A stretch of 64,000 nt of DNA from Lucinisca nassula (Eukaryota > Mollusca > Bivalvia > Lucinida > Lucinidae): positions 101,834,316 through 101,898,315 of the forward strand of contig OY757011.1 in assembly GCA_963580285.1 (NCBI GenBank), written 5' to 3'. The translations under genes were made by a program, and so were the position numbers. Positions 52,268 to 63,966 of the stretch are shown piece by piece (the stretch's first letter is position 1; the number at the start of each line of letters is the position of its first letter). The notes below the pieces were generated by a model that worked only from the letters and a program-made list of their open reading frames with translations, was not told the DNA's origin and did no database searches.

Positions 52268-55200
52268 ATCAAACAAGAGGGCCATGATGGCCCTGGATCG
52301 CTCACCTGATCCATAGGGTATCAAGTGGGCCCCTGGGAGAGCCATCATTGGCCCCAGGCTATCATATGATTAATCTGGGTAGTGGTCAAAAAGATGAAGT
52401 TTCATACCAAATATCAAAGAATGGAGACTTATGGTTTCACACAAGATTTTTAAACGTTTTCATAAGGAAAACGTTTAGCCATAAGTCTATATAAACCTTG
52501 GGGTCCCCGGGGCGGGCCATTTTTGTCCCCAGGGCTATAATTTGAACCATCTTGGTAGAAATCCACAAGACAAAGCTTCATATCAAAGACCTTGGCCTTC
52601 TGCTTTCAGACAAGAAGATTTTCAAAGGTTTTCATTGCCTTGACTTCTATTTCCTAGGGCTATAATTTGAACAATTTAGATGAAGCTTCACACCAAATAT
52701 CAAAGACCTGGGCCTTGCAGTTTCAGAGTAGAAGATTTTTTTAAATTTCCCTATATAAGTCAATGTAAAAACGAAGGGCCCCGGGGCGGGGGCATTTTTG
52801 ACCCAAGGGCTATGATTTGAACAATCTTGGAAGAAGTCCACTAGATGAAGCTACACACCAAATTCAAAGAACTGGGCCATCAGATATGGAGAAGAAGATT
52901 TTTAAAGATTTTCCCTGTATAAGCCAATGTAAAGCCAAAGGGCCTGCAGGTGGGGGCATTTTTCGCCCTAGGCCTATAGTTTGTACAAACTTGATAGAGG
53001 TCCACTAGATGAAGCTTCACACCAAATATCAAAGAACTGGGCCTTGCGGTTTCAGAGAAGATTTTTAAAGATTTTCCCTATATAAGTCAATGTAAAACCA
53101 AAGGCCCCCAGGGCGGGGGCATTTTTGGCCCGAGGGCTATTATTTGAATAATCTTGGTAAAGGTCCACTAGATGAAGCTTCACACCAAATATCAAAGAAC
53201 TGGGCCTTGCGGTTTCAGAGAAGAAGATTTTTAAAGATTTTCCCCATTAAGTCTATGTAAAACCAAAGGCCCCCGGGGCAGGGGCATTTTTTGCCCCAGG
53301 GCTATAATTTGAACAATCTTGGTAAAGGTCCACGAGATGAAGCTTCATACCAAATATTAAAGACCTGGGCCTTGTGGTTTCAGAGAAGAAGATTTTTAAA
53401 TATTTTCCCTATATAAGCCGATGTAAAACCAAAGGGCCCCCGGGGCGGGGGCCTTTTTGGCCCTAAAGCTATAATTTGAACAATCTTGATAGAGGTCCAC
53501 TAGATGAAGCTTCACACCAAATATCAAAGACTTGAGCCTTGCAGTTTCAGAGAAGAAGATTTTTAAAGATTTTCCCTGCATAAGCCTATGTAAAACCAAA
53601 GGCCCCTGGGGCGGGGGCATTTTTTGCCCCAGGGCTATAATTTGAACAATCTTGGTAGAGATGAAGCTTCATACCAAATATCAAAGACCTGGGCCTTGTG
53701 GTTTCAGAGAAGAAGATTTTTAAAGATTTTCCCTATATAAGCCTATGTAAAACCAAAGGCCAACGGGGCGGGGCATTTTTGGCCCCAGGGCTATAATTTG
53801 AACAATCTTGGTAGAGGTCCACTAGATGAAGCTTCATACCAAATATCAAAGACCTGGGCCTTGTGGTTTCAGAGAAGAAGATTTTTAAAGATTTTCCCTA
53901 TATAAGCCTATGTAAAACCAAAGGCCCACGGGGCGGGGGCATTTTTGGCCCCAGGGTTATAATTTGGACAATCTTGATAGAGGTCCACTAGATGAAGCTT
54001 CACACTAAATATCAAAGACTTGGGCCTTGCAGTTTCAGAGAAGAAGATTTTTAAAGATTTTCATTAAAAAATGTATTTTCCCTATAGCCTATGTAAAACC
54101 AAAGGCCACCGGGGCGGAGGCATTTTTGGCCCCAGGGCTATAATTTGAACAAGCTTGGTAGAGGTCCACTAGATGAAGCTTCACACCAAATATCAAAGAC
54201 TTGGGCCTTGCGGTAAAAGAGAAGAAGATTTTTAAAGATTTTTCCTATATAAGCCTATGTAAAACAATCTTGGTAAAGGTCCAAGCTTCATACCAAATAT
54301 TAAAGACCTGGGCCTTGTGGTTTCAGAGAAGAAGTTTTTTAAATATTTTCCCTATATAAGCCTATGTAAAACCAAAGGGCCCCGGGGCGGGGGCCTTTTT
54401 GGCCCTAGAGCTATAATTTGAACAATCTTGATAGAGGTCCACTAGATGAAGCTTCACACCAAATATCAAAGACTTGGGCCTTGCGGTTTCAGAGAAGAAG
54501 ATTTTTAAAGATTTTCCCTGCATAAGCCTATGTAAAACTAAAGGCCCCCGGGGCGGGGGCATTTTTGGCCCCAGGGCTATAATTTGAACAATCTTGGTGA
54601 AGGTCCACTAGATGAAGCTTCATACCAAATATCAAAGACCTGGGCCTTGTGGTTTCAGAGAAGAAGATTTTTAAAGATTTTCCCTATAAAAGCCTATGTA
54701 AAACCAAAGGGCCCCGGGGCGGGGGCATTTTTGGCCCTAGGGCTATAATTTGAACAATCTTGATAGAGGTCCACTAGATGAAGCTTCACACCAAATATCA
54801 AAGACTTGGGCCTTGCGGTAAAAGAGAAGAAGATTTTTAAAGATTTTTCCCTATATAAGCCTATGTAAAACCAAAGGCCGCCGGGGCGGGGGCATTTTTG
54901 GCCCCAGGGCTATAATTTGAACAATCTTGGTAGAGGTCCACTAGATGAAGCTTCAAACCAAATATCAAAGACCTGGGCCTTGTGGTTTCAGAGAAGAAGA
55001 TTTTTAAAGATTTTCCCTATATAAGCCTATGTAAAACCAAAGGCCCTCGGGGCAGGGGCATTTTTGACCCCAGGGCTATAATTTGAACAATCTTGATAGA
55101 GGTCCACTAGATGAAGCTTCACATCAAATATAAAAGACTTGGGCCTAGTTGTTTCAGAGAAGAAGACTTTTAAAGATTTTCCCTATATAAGCCGATGTAA

Positions 55201-55577
55201 AACCAAAGGCCCCCAGGGCGGGGGCATTTTTGGCCCCAGGGCTATAATTTGAACAATCTTGGTAGAGGTCCACTAGATGAAGCTTCATACCAAATATCAA
55301 AGACCTGGGCCTTGCTGTTTCAGAGAAGATTTTTAAAGATTTTCAGTAAAAAATCTATTTTTAGCTCCTGTGACCTAGATGTGCAACAGATCGGAATCAT
55401 TTGAACAACTTTGAAAGGGGACCACCTAAGGATCATTCCTGTGAAGTTTGGTCAAAATCCGATCAGTGGTTTAGGAGGAGATGTTGTTTGAAGAAAAAGT
55501 TTACGGACGCATGACGGACGACGGACAAAAAGTGATCCCAAAAGCTCACCTTGTCACTACGTGACAGGTGAGCTAAC
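52268..55577 (-). mobile_element. Class T element, complete, reverse orientation, about 18 units
   Basis: As written it starts with the right end AACAAGAGGGCCATGATGGC CCTGGATCGCTCACCTGAT and ends with the left end AGCTCACCTTGTCACTACGTGACAGGTGAGCT preceded by GACGGACGACGGACAAAAAG. Core units of about 167 bp match those of 29107-35512 in reverse (GGTTTCAGAGAAGAAGATTT, GGCATTTTTGGCCCCAGGGC). Several units are internally deleted (53650, 54265). Confidence 0.85.
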
Positions 55578-56337
55578 AAAACGCATGTAAAATGTACGGA
55601 CTTTGGCAACTCTAACATGAAGTATCAAGCCGGATTTTCTGTGAAAAATTTTCTCAGTATCTAGAGAATTACACTATTCGAAAATGATGTTATGTATGCC
55701 ATTTTGAAGGTTAATATACATCTATCAAAAACATTCAGATAAAATTAACTATAGTACATACTTGAGTAAAGTAACCAGAACTGTTATGGGTTGTTAAAGG
55801 TGCATTATTGAGCTACCGGGTCTCAATTTTTTTTTTCTGGTTTTTATCTACAATGCATACTCCTTTGTCATGTGTACACTTCTGGAGCCAAATACAGCTT
55901 CAGAACTTTGTGAAAATGGTCGTTTTCATTCGTGTTTACCCTTCGCTCTGAACATGTGTTCGGAATTTCTGTTCTAAAAATAAATCTGTCACTTTACACA
56001 TACATAGCGACAGTATCGTCTCTGAGTGTCGTTACTTATGGCATGGTATTCAGCGTCATATTTTTTTTCACGATTTAGGCATGGCCTAAACAAGGCCAAA
56101 AATGAACGTCGCATAACGTCATATATGGGGATTCTATTTTTGTCATGAACTAAAAATAGATCTAACTAGTGTTCGAAACCTAGTTAGGGAATCCCTCTCA
56201 AACTCGTTTACCTGCCATCATAATTGTTCACATTTTTGCATAAAATGCATTCATTTGTATTGTTTTAAAGAAAAATACCGGCTATATGTATTTTATTTTT
56301 GGAAGCATTTTTTCTAGATAGCTCAATAATGCACCTT
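55578..56337. other. Unassigned sequence
   Basis: No coding frame, SINE box or strong palindrome. TATTGAGCTACCGGGTCTC near 55806 and the reverse-complementary AGCTCAATAATGCACCTTTAA near 56320 are inverted, so the stretch 55790-56340 may be one unrecognised element with short inverted ends (AAAGGTGCATTATTGAGCT). Confidence 0.5.
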
Positions 56338-56505
56338 TAAACTACCGTATTAATCCTAAGTATAGGGACAGACAGCCATTGCCATTCCATCTGTACCTTT
56401 TGGACTCCTTGCAGGATTGTGAAACAAATTTGTTGAAGTTTTCAGGAGAATTACAGCAAGTCCTCAAGGTGTCCAGATATTTAGGATAGTTACGGTATCA
56501 CTTTA
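56338..56505. mobile_element. MITE, family M6, hairpin missing
   Basis: ACCGTATTAATCCTAAGTAT ... GATAGTTACGGTATC, with GTGAAACAAATTTGTTGAAG TTTTCAGG. Full-type copies: 58860-59092 and, inside the long-inverted-repeat element, about 47140-47320. Confidence 0.65.
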
Positions 56506-56680
56506 CAAAACAGGGCCCAGTTGTTCAAAGCTAACAAAGTCGTTGATTAAAGGTTGTGTTAAAACTTAAACCATCCTATATGGCAGAAAACGAACTTTTT
56601 CTGAAAGAAATGCGAGTAATTTGCATAAGCTACTGTGTTTGCCCTAAATATTTGGACACTTCAATGAGCCACATAGTGTC

Positions 56681-56987
56681 TTTGTTTGTTTGTATTGAAG
56701 TTTAATGGCCCAGTCAAAACTATTTAGCTCATTTTTGAGCCGGTCAGTTTACCTATCCACCTTTCCTAGGCAGGCTTATATATAAAGGGTTAACCAGTAT
56801 AGTGCACATTCTTTTTACCAGAGACTGACAACTGCCCTTCTTAAATCAGCGGAAGGGAGAGTATGACTGTAGAAAAAATTTCATGATCAATCTCCACAAA
56901 AGAATGTTGCCGACCCCGGCAGGTATCGAACCGGCGTACTCCTGATCACCAGTCAGGCGCGCATCCGACTCAGCAACCGAGGGAGGC
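56681..56987 (-). mobile_element. tRNA-derived SINE, family S5, with TSD
   Basis: Reverse S5 copy: GTTTGTTTG tail as written, GTATCGAACCGGCG B-box region. Flanked by GAGCCACATAGTGTC (left, ending about 56680) and GAGCCACATGGTGTC (right, from about 56989), one mismatch in 15. Confidence 0.88.
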
Positions 56988-57510
56988 TGAGCCACATGGT
57001 GTCATAAAATCATTTATACATTTTTATACATTTTTGTGGAAAAGACTTCTGCTCAGTGGCAAACAGTGTAGAACCTTATGATCAAGATGTTGTGGGTTTG
57101 AATCCCACCACTGGAGCTGAGGTGTGCAAGACACATGATGCCACTGCCCAACTCCACCCAGGTGTAAATGGGTATCAGTGATGTAAAAGTCACTGCCTCC
57201 CTCTCACATTCATGGTAAAACTTGGAATGGGTGTTCGAGAGCACTTCAAATAAGCTTTGATTTCAGTGTTCAAGATTGCTTCAAATCAGCTCGAAGCTTT
57301 CACTGCAATCAAACTAAAATAAATTACTATAAACTAAACAATGTAGACCCTGATCAGACTGCTCCTTTGGGAGCAGTCTGATCTGGTCTACATTGTTTGC
57401 TCAGACTGATTTTTATGACTTTTGTGGTACATATGGTACAGTTTTTCAGAAAACAACAATAAAACATTGTTCTAGATAGTCTACATTCAACCAAAGTTAA
57501 TGCTTTGGCC

Positions 57511-57787
57511 CGGCCCCCGCCCATTGGGGCTTTGCAGAGCTGAAACCTACCCCGCATACAAGTACTTATACTGGTAATCTGCTTAGAGGATCTAAGCCTG
57601 CCCAGGCAAAGTGGTGCGAGTTGGACCGTCCATGCATATAAACTGTATTGGTTTCATCGGGCAGTAGGGCTAGAGATGTCATTTCGTCTCAATGTTGGGT
57701 AAAAGTCCCACAAAATTGGAAGCAATGTCACCAAAATGACCTTTACAGTGCTGACGGGGACGTTAAACCTCAAATCAAACAAATAAA
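57511..57787 (+). mobile_element. SINE-like family S3 with 13-bp TSD
   Basis: Full-length S3, CGGCCCCCGCCCATTGGGGC start, CAAATCAAACAAATAAA tail. Flanked by TAATGCTTTGGCC (57498-57510 and 57788-57800). Confidence 0.9.
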
Positions 57788-57892
57788 TAATGCTTTGGCC
57801 TCCTACTTGTTTGTTAAGCTAGTGTGATTTTGAAGAACTGGACCCATATATTGTTCAATAATCAATAGGCCATTCTCCTGTGAGCTCCTGAA

Positions 57893-58105
57893 ATTTTAAC
57901 ATTTATTCCGCTGAACACAGCAACCCTTACATTTGCAAACAGTGTAGATCCAGATCAGATGGCTTCCAAAGAAGCCATCTGATCAGGATCAACATTGTTT
58001 GTCATGCGGTCTGTGAATTCAATGAATACATTATATCAAGTAATTTAATGGGTTGACAGTCAGAGGTGCTTGTTACCAAATTAATTTATTTAGTAGAATA
58101 TGGCT
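57893..58105. mobile_element. MITE, family M2
   Basis: CCGCTGAACACAGCAACCCT left, GATCAGATGGCTTCCAAAGA AGCCATCTGATC hairpin, then GTCATGCGGTCTGTGAATTC and AATTAATTTATT. Confidence 0.72.
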
Positions 58106-58249
58106 TAAGAAGGCATTATTGGTACAAAAAAAACAACAAAAAAACAATAAATAACATTAGCAAATAAGAACGCTATAAAATGCACTTGGGCAAAGCAAAG
58201 CTGATAAAATTTCAAGACAAAATACTAAAGATTTGGATCAGACTGTATA

Positions 58250-58452
58250 CAGTAAAATTCCTATATTAAGACCACCTTTGGGACTGTTCAAAAGTGGTCT
58301 TTAAGACCACTTTTGAACAGTCCCAAAAGTGGTCCCTGACCAGAGGACCTATGCAGAAAGCAAGAAAAAAGAATAAATGCACCCTTCTAAATAAGCTTTT
58401 TAAAGCAGTATTGGTCTTAATTTTAGGTGGTCTTAATAGCGGAATTTTACTG
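58250..58452. mobile_element. Tc1/mariner-like MITE, 203 bp, TA target
   Basis: Ends CAGTAAAATTCCTATATTAA and, inverted, CAGTAAAATTCCGCTATTAA; TA at 58248-58249 and 58453-58454. Inside, ACTGTTCAAAAGTGGTCTTT is followed by its reverse complement. The plus-strand frame of 70 codons is accidental. Confidence 0.88.
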
Positions 58453-58859
58453 TATTTGGCTGCCAGGGGATGGTTGGGTGTTGTGTTATTTTTTGAGGTG
58501 TGTTAAGCTCCAATATACTTCTGTACCAGAAAAGCTGGAAACAATCTGGGCACAGACATTGGTATTCCTGTCCACATTCACATCCACTTTTCTGATATAA
58601 TTCAGCTGGATAGATATAACATATTACTTTGAAATTTTATACTTTTCAAGCCCAACCCCCACAGTGACTTGATTTCAAGGTCATTTACTTAGAATCTATG
58701 CTTTACTGTTTAAAAGTGTTACAGTTTACAAACTTTTTAGAAGCTATTAATTTCAGAAAGCTTTAATGAATTTTATTATATTGGTCCAAAGTTTCCTACA
58801 GTCCCGAGAATGATAAAATTCTGCAAATAAATACTGATATACCACTAAATTTGCTTCAA

Positions 58860-59092
58860 CAGAAAATGGAACTGTAAAGATCCTAACTACTGGGACAGAT
58901 AGCCTAAGCAAACAGTGCAGACCAAGATCAGACTGCTCCTTAAGGAGCAGTCTGATCAGGGTCTACAATGTTTGCCATTCTGTCTGCAACTTTCTGAGTC
59001 CTCCTTTGATAGTGAAACAAATTTGTTAAAATTTTAGAAGAATTATAGTAAGTCCTTGAGGTGTCCAAATTTTGAGGATTTTTACAGTTTTT
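58860..59092. mobile_element. MITE, family M6
   Basis: Left CTGTAAAGATCCTAACTACT, right GAGGATTTTTACAG. Hairpin CAGACTGCTCCTTAAGGAGC AGTCTG in GTGCAGACC and GGTCTAC arms. Confidence 0.75.
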
Positions 59093-59108
59093 ACCCTACC
59101 TATGAACA

Positions 59109-59380
59109 TTAACCCATTTTGTACCGATACTCGTTTTTAGGGTAACAGGGCCCTTAAAGCATATAGGAGCGACCCCACTGTGTAATGAATGGAATCATCT
59201 GCTTTATATATAACAGCCCATTTTGAAATTTAGAGGTGTTAGGTTAAGATATTTTTGTAAATTGATTGGCACTGGCAAACAGTGCAGGCCCTGATTAGAC
59301 AAAGCATTCTACTGCATCTGACCTGGCCCTGCACTGTTAGCCAGTGTTTTGTTTAGGGGTTACCCGTATAAAATAGATTA
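59109..59380. mobile_element. MITE, family M1
   Basis: TTAACCCATTTTGTACCGAT left, CCGTATAAAATAGATTAAA right, GGCAAACAGTGCAGGCCCTG hairpin arm. Confidence 0.75.
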
Positions 59381-59579
59381 AAATGCCAACAAATAATGCC
59401 AAGTGATGAATAGAGGAAATTATGTGTACATGTATGCGAGTGTTCATTTCATATAATATTTACTAAATGAGATTAATGATTTTCATATTTTGGGAGCCTT
59501 CGTAAGCAAAAATTTTTGAAATGAATGTAAGATTCTGTTTATCATTTGAACCCACATTTGTTCAGTATTATGCAGGTTT

Positions 59580-59774
59580 AACCCATTTAGAACCGGAAAC
59601 CCCTAAAGGGGTACTTGGCAAACAGTGCAGGCCCTGATCAGACGCCGCATTCTAAAAGTTTAGCCATTTTCCTAATAGATTTTGAAGAAAACACAACGTG
59701 AAACCCCTGAATTTTGAAATGAACTCCTGCTATATATAAGGAGGAAGATTCCATGTGGTACAAAAAGGGTTAAA
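59580..59774. mobile_element. MITE, family M1, one hairpin arm deleted
   Basis: Ends TTAACCCATTTAGAACCGG and GTGGTACAAAAAGGGTTAA. Only GCAGGCCCTGATCAGACGCC remains of the hairpin. Confidence 0.78.
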
Positions 59775-59799
59775 CTAACAACCTCACATTCTGGCTATA

Positions 59800-59999
59800 A
59801 ATGACCCTGCTGAACACAATAACTCCTGCCTTTTGCAAGCAGTGTAGCTCTCTATCACAGAAGCTATCTGATCAGAATTTATACTGTATGTCATTCAGTT
59901 TGCGAATTTGAATGAATACATTATATCAAGTAATTTGACTGGTTGATAGTCAGAGTTGGGTGTGGCAAAATTAATTCAGTCAGCAGGACAAGGGTTAAA
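59800..59999. mobile_element. MITE, family M2
   Basis: CCCTGCTGAACACAATAACT left, GTCAGCAGGACAAGGGTTAA right, AAGTAATTTGACTGGTTGAT block. Confidence 0.75.
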
Positions 60000-60334
60000 A
60001 CACTATTATCAATGTAATGGAAAATGCAAAATTTGTAATATTCACAAATTTGGCATTTAGTCTGTTAACACTAAAAAGTAATCAACACATTTAGAAAATC
60101 CTGAAAATTAGAATAAAATATCTACATGGGTTTTGGAGATATGGTGGTTTAAATTTGGATATTTCCAAATATGGTCATTTCAGAGAAAAATATTAGTATT
60201 TTCATAAAAAAAACAAAAAATTGTAAATGTAACATCATGGTATAGGTATATCATCACGGCACGTCTGCCAAATATCAACACATTTAGGTAAGAAATATGA
60301 ATGCAACGCATTTTTAATACAGGAACCTTAGCTC
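60000..60334. other. Unassigned AT-rich sequence
   Basis: No supported gene. AATATTCACAAATTTGGCAT and related words suggest an old repeat. The 69-codon minus-strand frame has no recognisable domain. Confidence 0.45.
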
Positions 60335-60620
60335 CCGACCATCGGGGCTTGAAGAAATAGATGGGCTGCATGATGCATGCTGCTTCCACGCAGAGCTGAA
60401 ACCGACCTGCATACGAGTACTGGTAAACCGCTTAGAGGATCAAAGCCTGCCTAGGCAATGCTGTGCAAGTCGGCCCGCCCATGCTTATAAACCCTATTGG
60501 TTTCATTGGGCGGCAGGGCTTGAGATGTCATTTCATCTCAATGTCGGGTAAAAGTCCCACAAAATTGGAAGCAACATCTCCAAAATGACCTTTACAGTGT
60601 TGAAGGGGACGTTAAACTCC
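60335..60620 (+). mobile_element. SINE-like family S3, abutting the 44-bp array
   Basis: GACCATCGGGGCTTGAAGAA through GGGGACGTTAAACTCC. Its 3' end runs directly into the first 44-bp unit, in place of the usual CAAA tail. Confidence 0.82.
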
Positions 60621-62726
60621 AACATGCGCACTCTGCCAAGTCTCGAACCAGTCTATACACTTCCAACATGTGTACTCTGCAAAGTCTCAAACCAGTCTAT
60701 ACACTTCCAACATGTGCACTCTGCAAAGTCTCAAACCAGTCTATACACTTCCAACATGTGCACTCTGCAAAGTCTCAAACCAGTCTATACACTTATAACA
60801 TGTGCACTCTGCAAAGTCTCAAACTAGTCTATACACTTCCAACATGTGCACTTTGCAAAGTCTCAAACCAGTCTATACACTTATAACATGTGCACTCTGC
60901 AAAGTCTCAAACCAGTCTATACACTTCCAACATGTGCACTTTGCAAAGTCTCAAACCAGTCTATACACTTCCAACATGCGCATTCTGCAAAGTCTCAAAC
61001 CAGTCTATACACTTATAACATGTGCACTCTGCAAAGTCTCAAACTAGTCTATACACTTCCAACATGTGTACTCTGCAAAGTCTCAAACCAGTCTATACAC
61101 TTCCAACATGTGCACTCTGCAAAGTCTCAAACTAGTCTATACACTTATAACATGTGCACTCTGCAAAGTCTCAAACTAGTCTATACACTTATAACATGTG
61201 CACTCTGCAAAGTCTCAAACTAGTCTATACACTTCCAACATGTGCACTCTGCAAAGTCTCAAACCAGTCTATACACTTATAACATGTGTACTCTGCAAAG
61301 TCTCAAACCAGTCTATACACTTCCAACATGTGCACTCTGCAAAGTCTCAAACCAGTCTATACACTTCCAACATGTGTACTCTGCAAAGTCTCAAACCAGT
61401 CTATACACTTCCAGCATGTGCACTCTGCAAAGTCTCAAACTAGTCTATACACTTATAACATGTGCACTCTGCAAAGTCTCAAACTAGTCTATACACTTAT
61501 AACATGTGCACTCTGCAAAGTCTCAAACTAGTCTATACACTTCCAACATGTGCACTCTGCAAAGTCTCAAACCAGTCTATACACTTCCAACATGTGCATT
61601 CTGCAAAGTCTCAAACTAGTCTATACACTTCCAACATGTGTACTCTGCAAAGTCTCAAACCAGTCTATACACTTCCAACATGTGCATTCTGCAAAGTCTC
61701 AAACTAGTCTATACACTTATAACATGTGCACTATGCAAAGTCTCAAACTAGTCTATACACTTATAACATGTGCATTCTGCAAAGTCTCAAACTAGTCTAT
61801 ACACTTATAACATGTGCATTCTGCAAAGTCTCAAACTAGTCTATACACTTATAACATGTGCACTCTGCAAAGTCTCAAACCAGTCTATACACTTCCAACA
61901 TGTGTACTCTGCAAAGTCTCAAACCAGTCTATACACTTCCAACATGTGCATTCTGCAAAGTCTCAAACTAGTCTATACACTTATAACATGTGCACTCTGC
62001 AAAGTCTCAAACCAGTCTATACACTTCCAACATGTGTACTCTGCAAAGTCTCAAACCAGTCTATACACTTCCAACATGTGCATTCTGCAAAGTCTCAAAC
62101 TAGTCTATACACTTATAACATGTGCACTCTGCAAAGTCTCAAACCAGTCTATACACTTCCAACATGTGTACTCTGCAAAGTCTCAAACCAGTCTATACAC
62201 TTATAACATGTGCACTCTGCAAAGTCTCGAACCAGTCTATACACTTCCAACATGTGCACTCTGCAAAGTCTCAAACCAGTCTATACACTTCCAGCATGTG
62301 CACTCTGCAAAGTCTGAAACCAGTCTATACACTTCCAGCATGTGCACTCTGCAAAGTCTCGAACCAGTCTATACACTTCCAGCATGTGCACTCTGCAAAG
62401 TCTCAAACCAGTCTATACACTTCCAGCATGTGCACTCTGCAAAGTCTCAAACCAGTCTATACACTTCCAGCATGTGCACTCTGCAAAGTCTCAAACCAGT
62501 CTATACACTTCCAGCATGTGCACTCTGCAAAGTCTCGAACCAGTCTATACACATCCAGCATGTGCACTCTGCAAAGTCTCAAACCAGTCTATACACTTCC
62601 AGCATGTGCACTCTGCAAAGTCTCGAACCAGTCTATACACTTCCAGCATGTGCACTCTGCAAAGTCTCGAACCAGTCTATACACTTCCAGCATGTGCACT
62701 CTGCAGTCTCAAACCAGTCTATACAC
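60621..62726 (+). repeat. 44-bp tandem (minisatellite) array, about 48 units
   Basis: The unit is AACATGTGCACTCTGCAAAG then TCTCAAACCAGTCTATACACTTCC. Variable sites include TTCCAACATG/TTATAACATG/TTCCAGCATG, GTGCACTCTG/GTGTACTCTG/GTGCATTCTG and AACCAG/AACTAG. Between about 61854 and 62206 three unit types follow each other in fixed order (132-bp higher-order unit, about 2.7 times). From about 62287 on nearly all units carry CAGCATG. The last unit is shortened (62701). Because 44 is not a multiple of 3 and the unit has no stop, all three forward frames are open; the frames of up to 329 codons are not evidence of a protein. Confidence 0.95.
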
Positions 62727-62879
62727 AAACTTAGAGGTCAATCTTCTTTGACAGCATGATGAAGCTATGTGGCCATCCATACTGTGCACAGCAAAAACTC
62801 TTGATCAGGGTGTGCAGGTGCTCAGGCTGATCTGCATGTCTTCCAGGTGCACATGTTCCAAGATACCTTTATGCTTTGT

Positions 62880-63115
62880 GTACAGCGATGAGGGCACAGC
62901 ATTTCCTACAATTTACATGTGTGCCCAGCGAATAAACAGATCAGCACGTGCATCCATATAGTCTGACCAGAGGCTTCTCTTGCTGCATGAAGGAGCACTG
63001 GGCCCTTAGCTTTCCTTAGAGTGAACATGAAGACTGATCAGACTGCGCAGCTGATCTGAGTCTTTCCTGGGCGCCCATGTAAATTGTAGGAAATGCTGTG
63101 CCCCGGCTCACTATT
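62880..63115. repeat. Inverted repeat with about 40-bp arms
   Basis: GGGCACAGCATTTCCTACAA TTTACATG...GCCCA at 62892-62930 is inverted at 63069-63108. The core holds GATCAGACTGCGCAGCTGATC. No family copy elsewhere in the window. Confidence 0.7.
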
Positions 63116-63396
63116 TATTATATACCTACACAAAATACTGTTGTCTACTACCAGTTTTCCAACACAAAAATACAGAATCCTGTATCAGCCTACTCACGTT
63201 TTCCCATTCCGTACCACCAGCCTTACTAGCTCTGAGCCCTGGCATTTGTTGCAAAGTTAAAAAGCAGCCATGTGAAACCAGACTTGATAAATGATGACAT
63301 CACTTTTATGCAGAACGTAAAGTCAAATTTTTCCGCTGATTTATGTTTATAGAAGAAGACTTTACTGGAAGAAAATGGTATATAACAAACATATTA

Positions 63397-63613
63397 CACC
63401 ACAACCTTTTAATAACACTATTATTGGGGTCCAAAGCAGAAACCATGTTAGTTAAACAACTGTGTTATATCCAAACAAAAATGTATAGGTTATATAGAAA
63501 AATGACCATTTATGGTCATTTTTCTATATAATCTATACATTTTTGGGATCCATCTTGAACTGTGTTATATCCAAAACCGTGTTATAATGAACCGTGTTAT
63601 AATGGTTATGGTG
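63397..63613. mobile_element. Foldback MITE F3, 217 bp, TA target
   Basis: Ends CACCACAACC and GGTTATGGTG, TA on both sides (63395-63396, 63614-63615). The centre GACCATTTATGGTC sits in TATATAGAAAAATGACC arms. TATAACACGGTT-like words on both sides recall pogo/Tigger MITEs. Confidence 0.82.
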
Positions 63614-63615
63614 TA

Positions 63616-63966
63616 TCACTATAGTTACTTGATCTGCCACACAGTATCATGTCTCTTGGATGTTTCCAGATCTTGCACATCACACTCCACACTCAGTGTC
63701 TCCAGTGATACGTTGCTCTGGAAACATCTGCCCTGTTTAAATGCACGCCGGTGGGTCAGGCCTCAGATTCTATTCCGATGGGTACGAATTGTGCACCTCT
63801 TGGTGCTGATCTGTTCTTGATGTGATACAATGCTGCAGGTCAAGTTACTGTTGTAATAATGTATATTTATAAGCAAACATGTGGACAACTACACCAAACC
63901 AAATGGGCTACTATGTCAAGCATAGCAATACAAAGCATGATCTTGATTATAATACATTCAAATATA
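63616..63966. other. Unassigned sequence
   Basis: A plus-strand frame at 63512-63820 overlaps the MITE and has no recognisable domain. I see no gene or repeat here. Confidence 0.45.

Larger units (their letters stand above)
56513..57845. mobile_element. MITE M4 remnant holding two SINEs and other insertions
   Basis: Left end GGGCCCAGTTGTTCAAAGCT; a matching decayed right end GAAGAACTGGACCC at 57832-57845. Inside: S5 SINE (56681-56987), a stretch with a B-box-like GGGTTTGAATCCCACC (57088), a CAGACTGCTCCTTTGGGAGC hairpin (57355) and an S3 SINE (57511-57787). Whether the two ends belong together is uncertain. Confidence 0.5.

Noticed and set aside
60585..62759. Overlapping frames up to 329 codons with a 44-residue repeat (SLYTSNMCTLQSL-like)
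   Set aside because: They are translations of the 44-bp array. All three forward frames are open because the unit has no stop and 44 is not divisible by 3. No start context, domain or composition argues for a protein.
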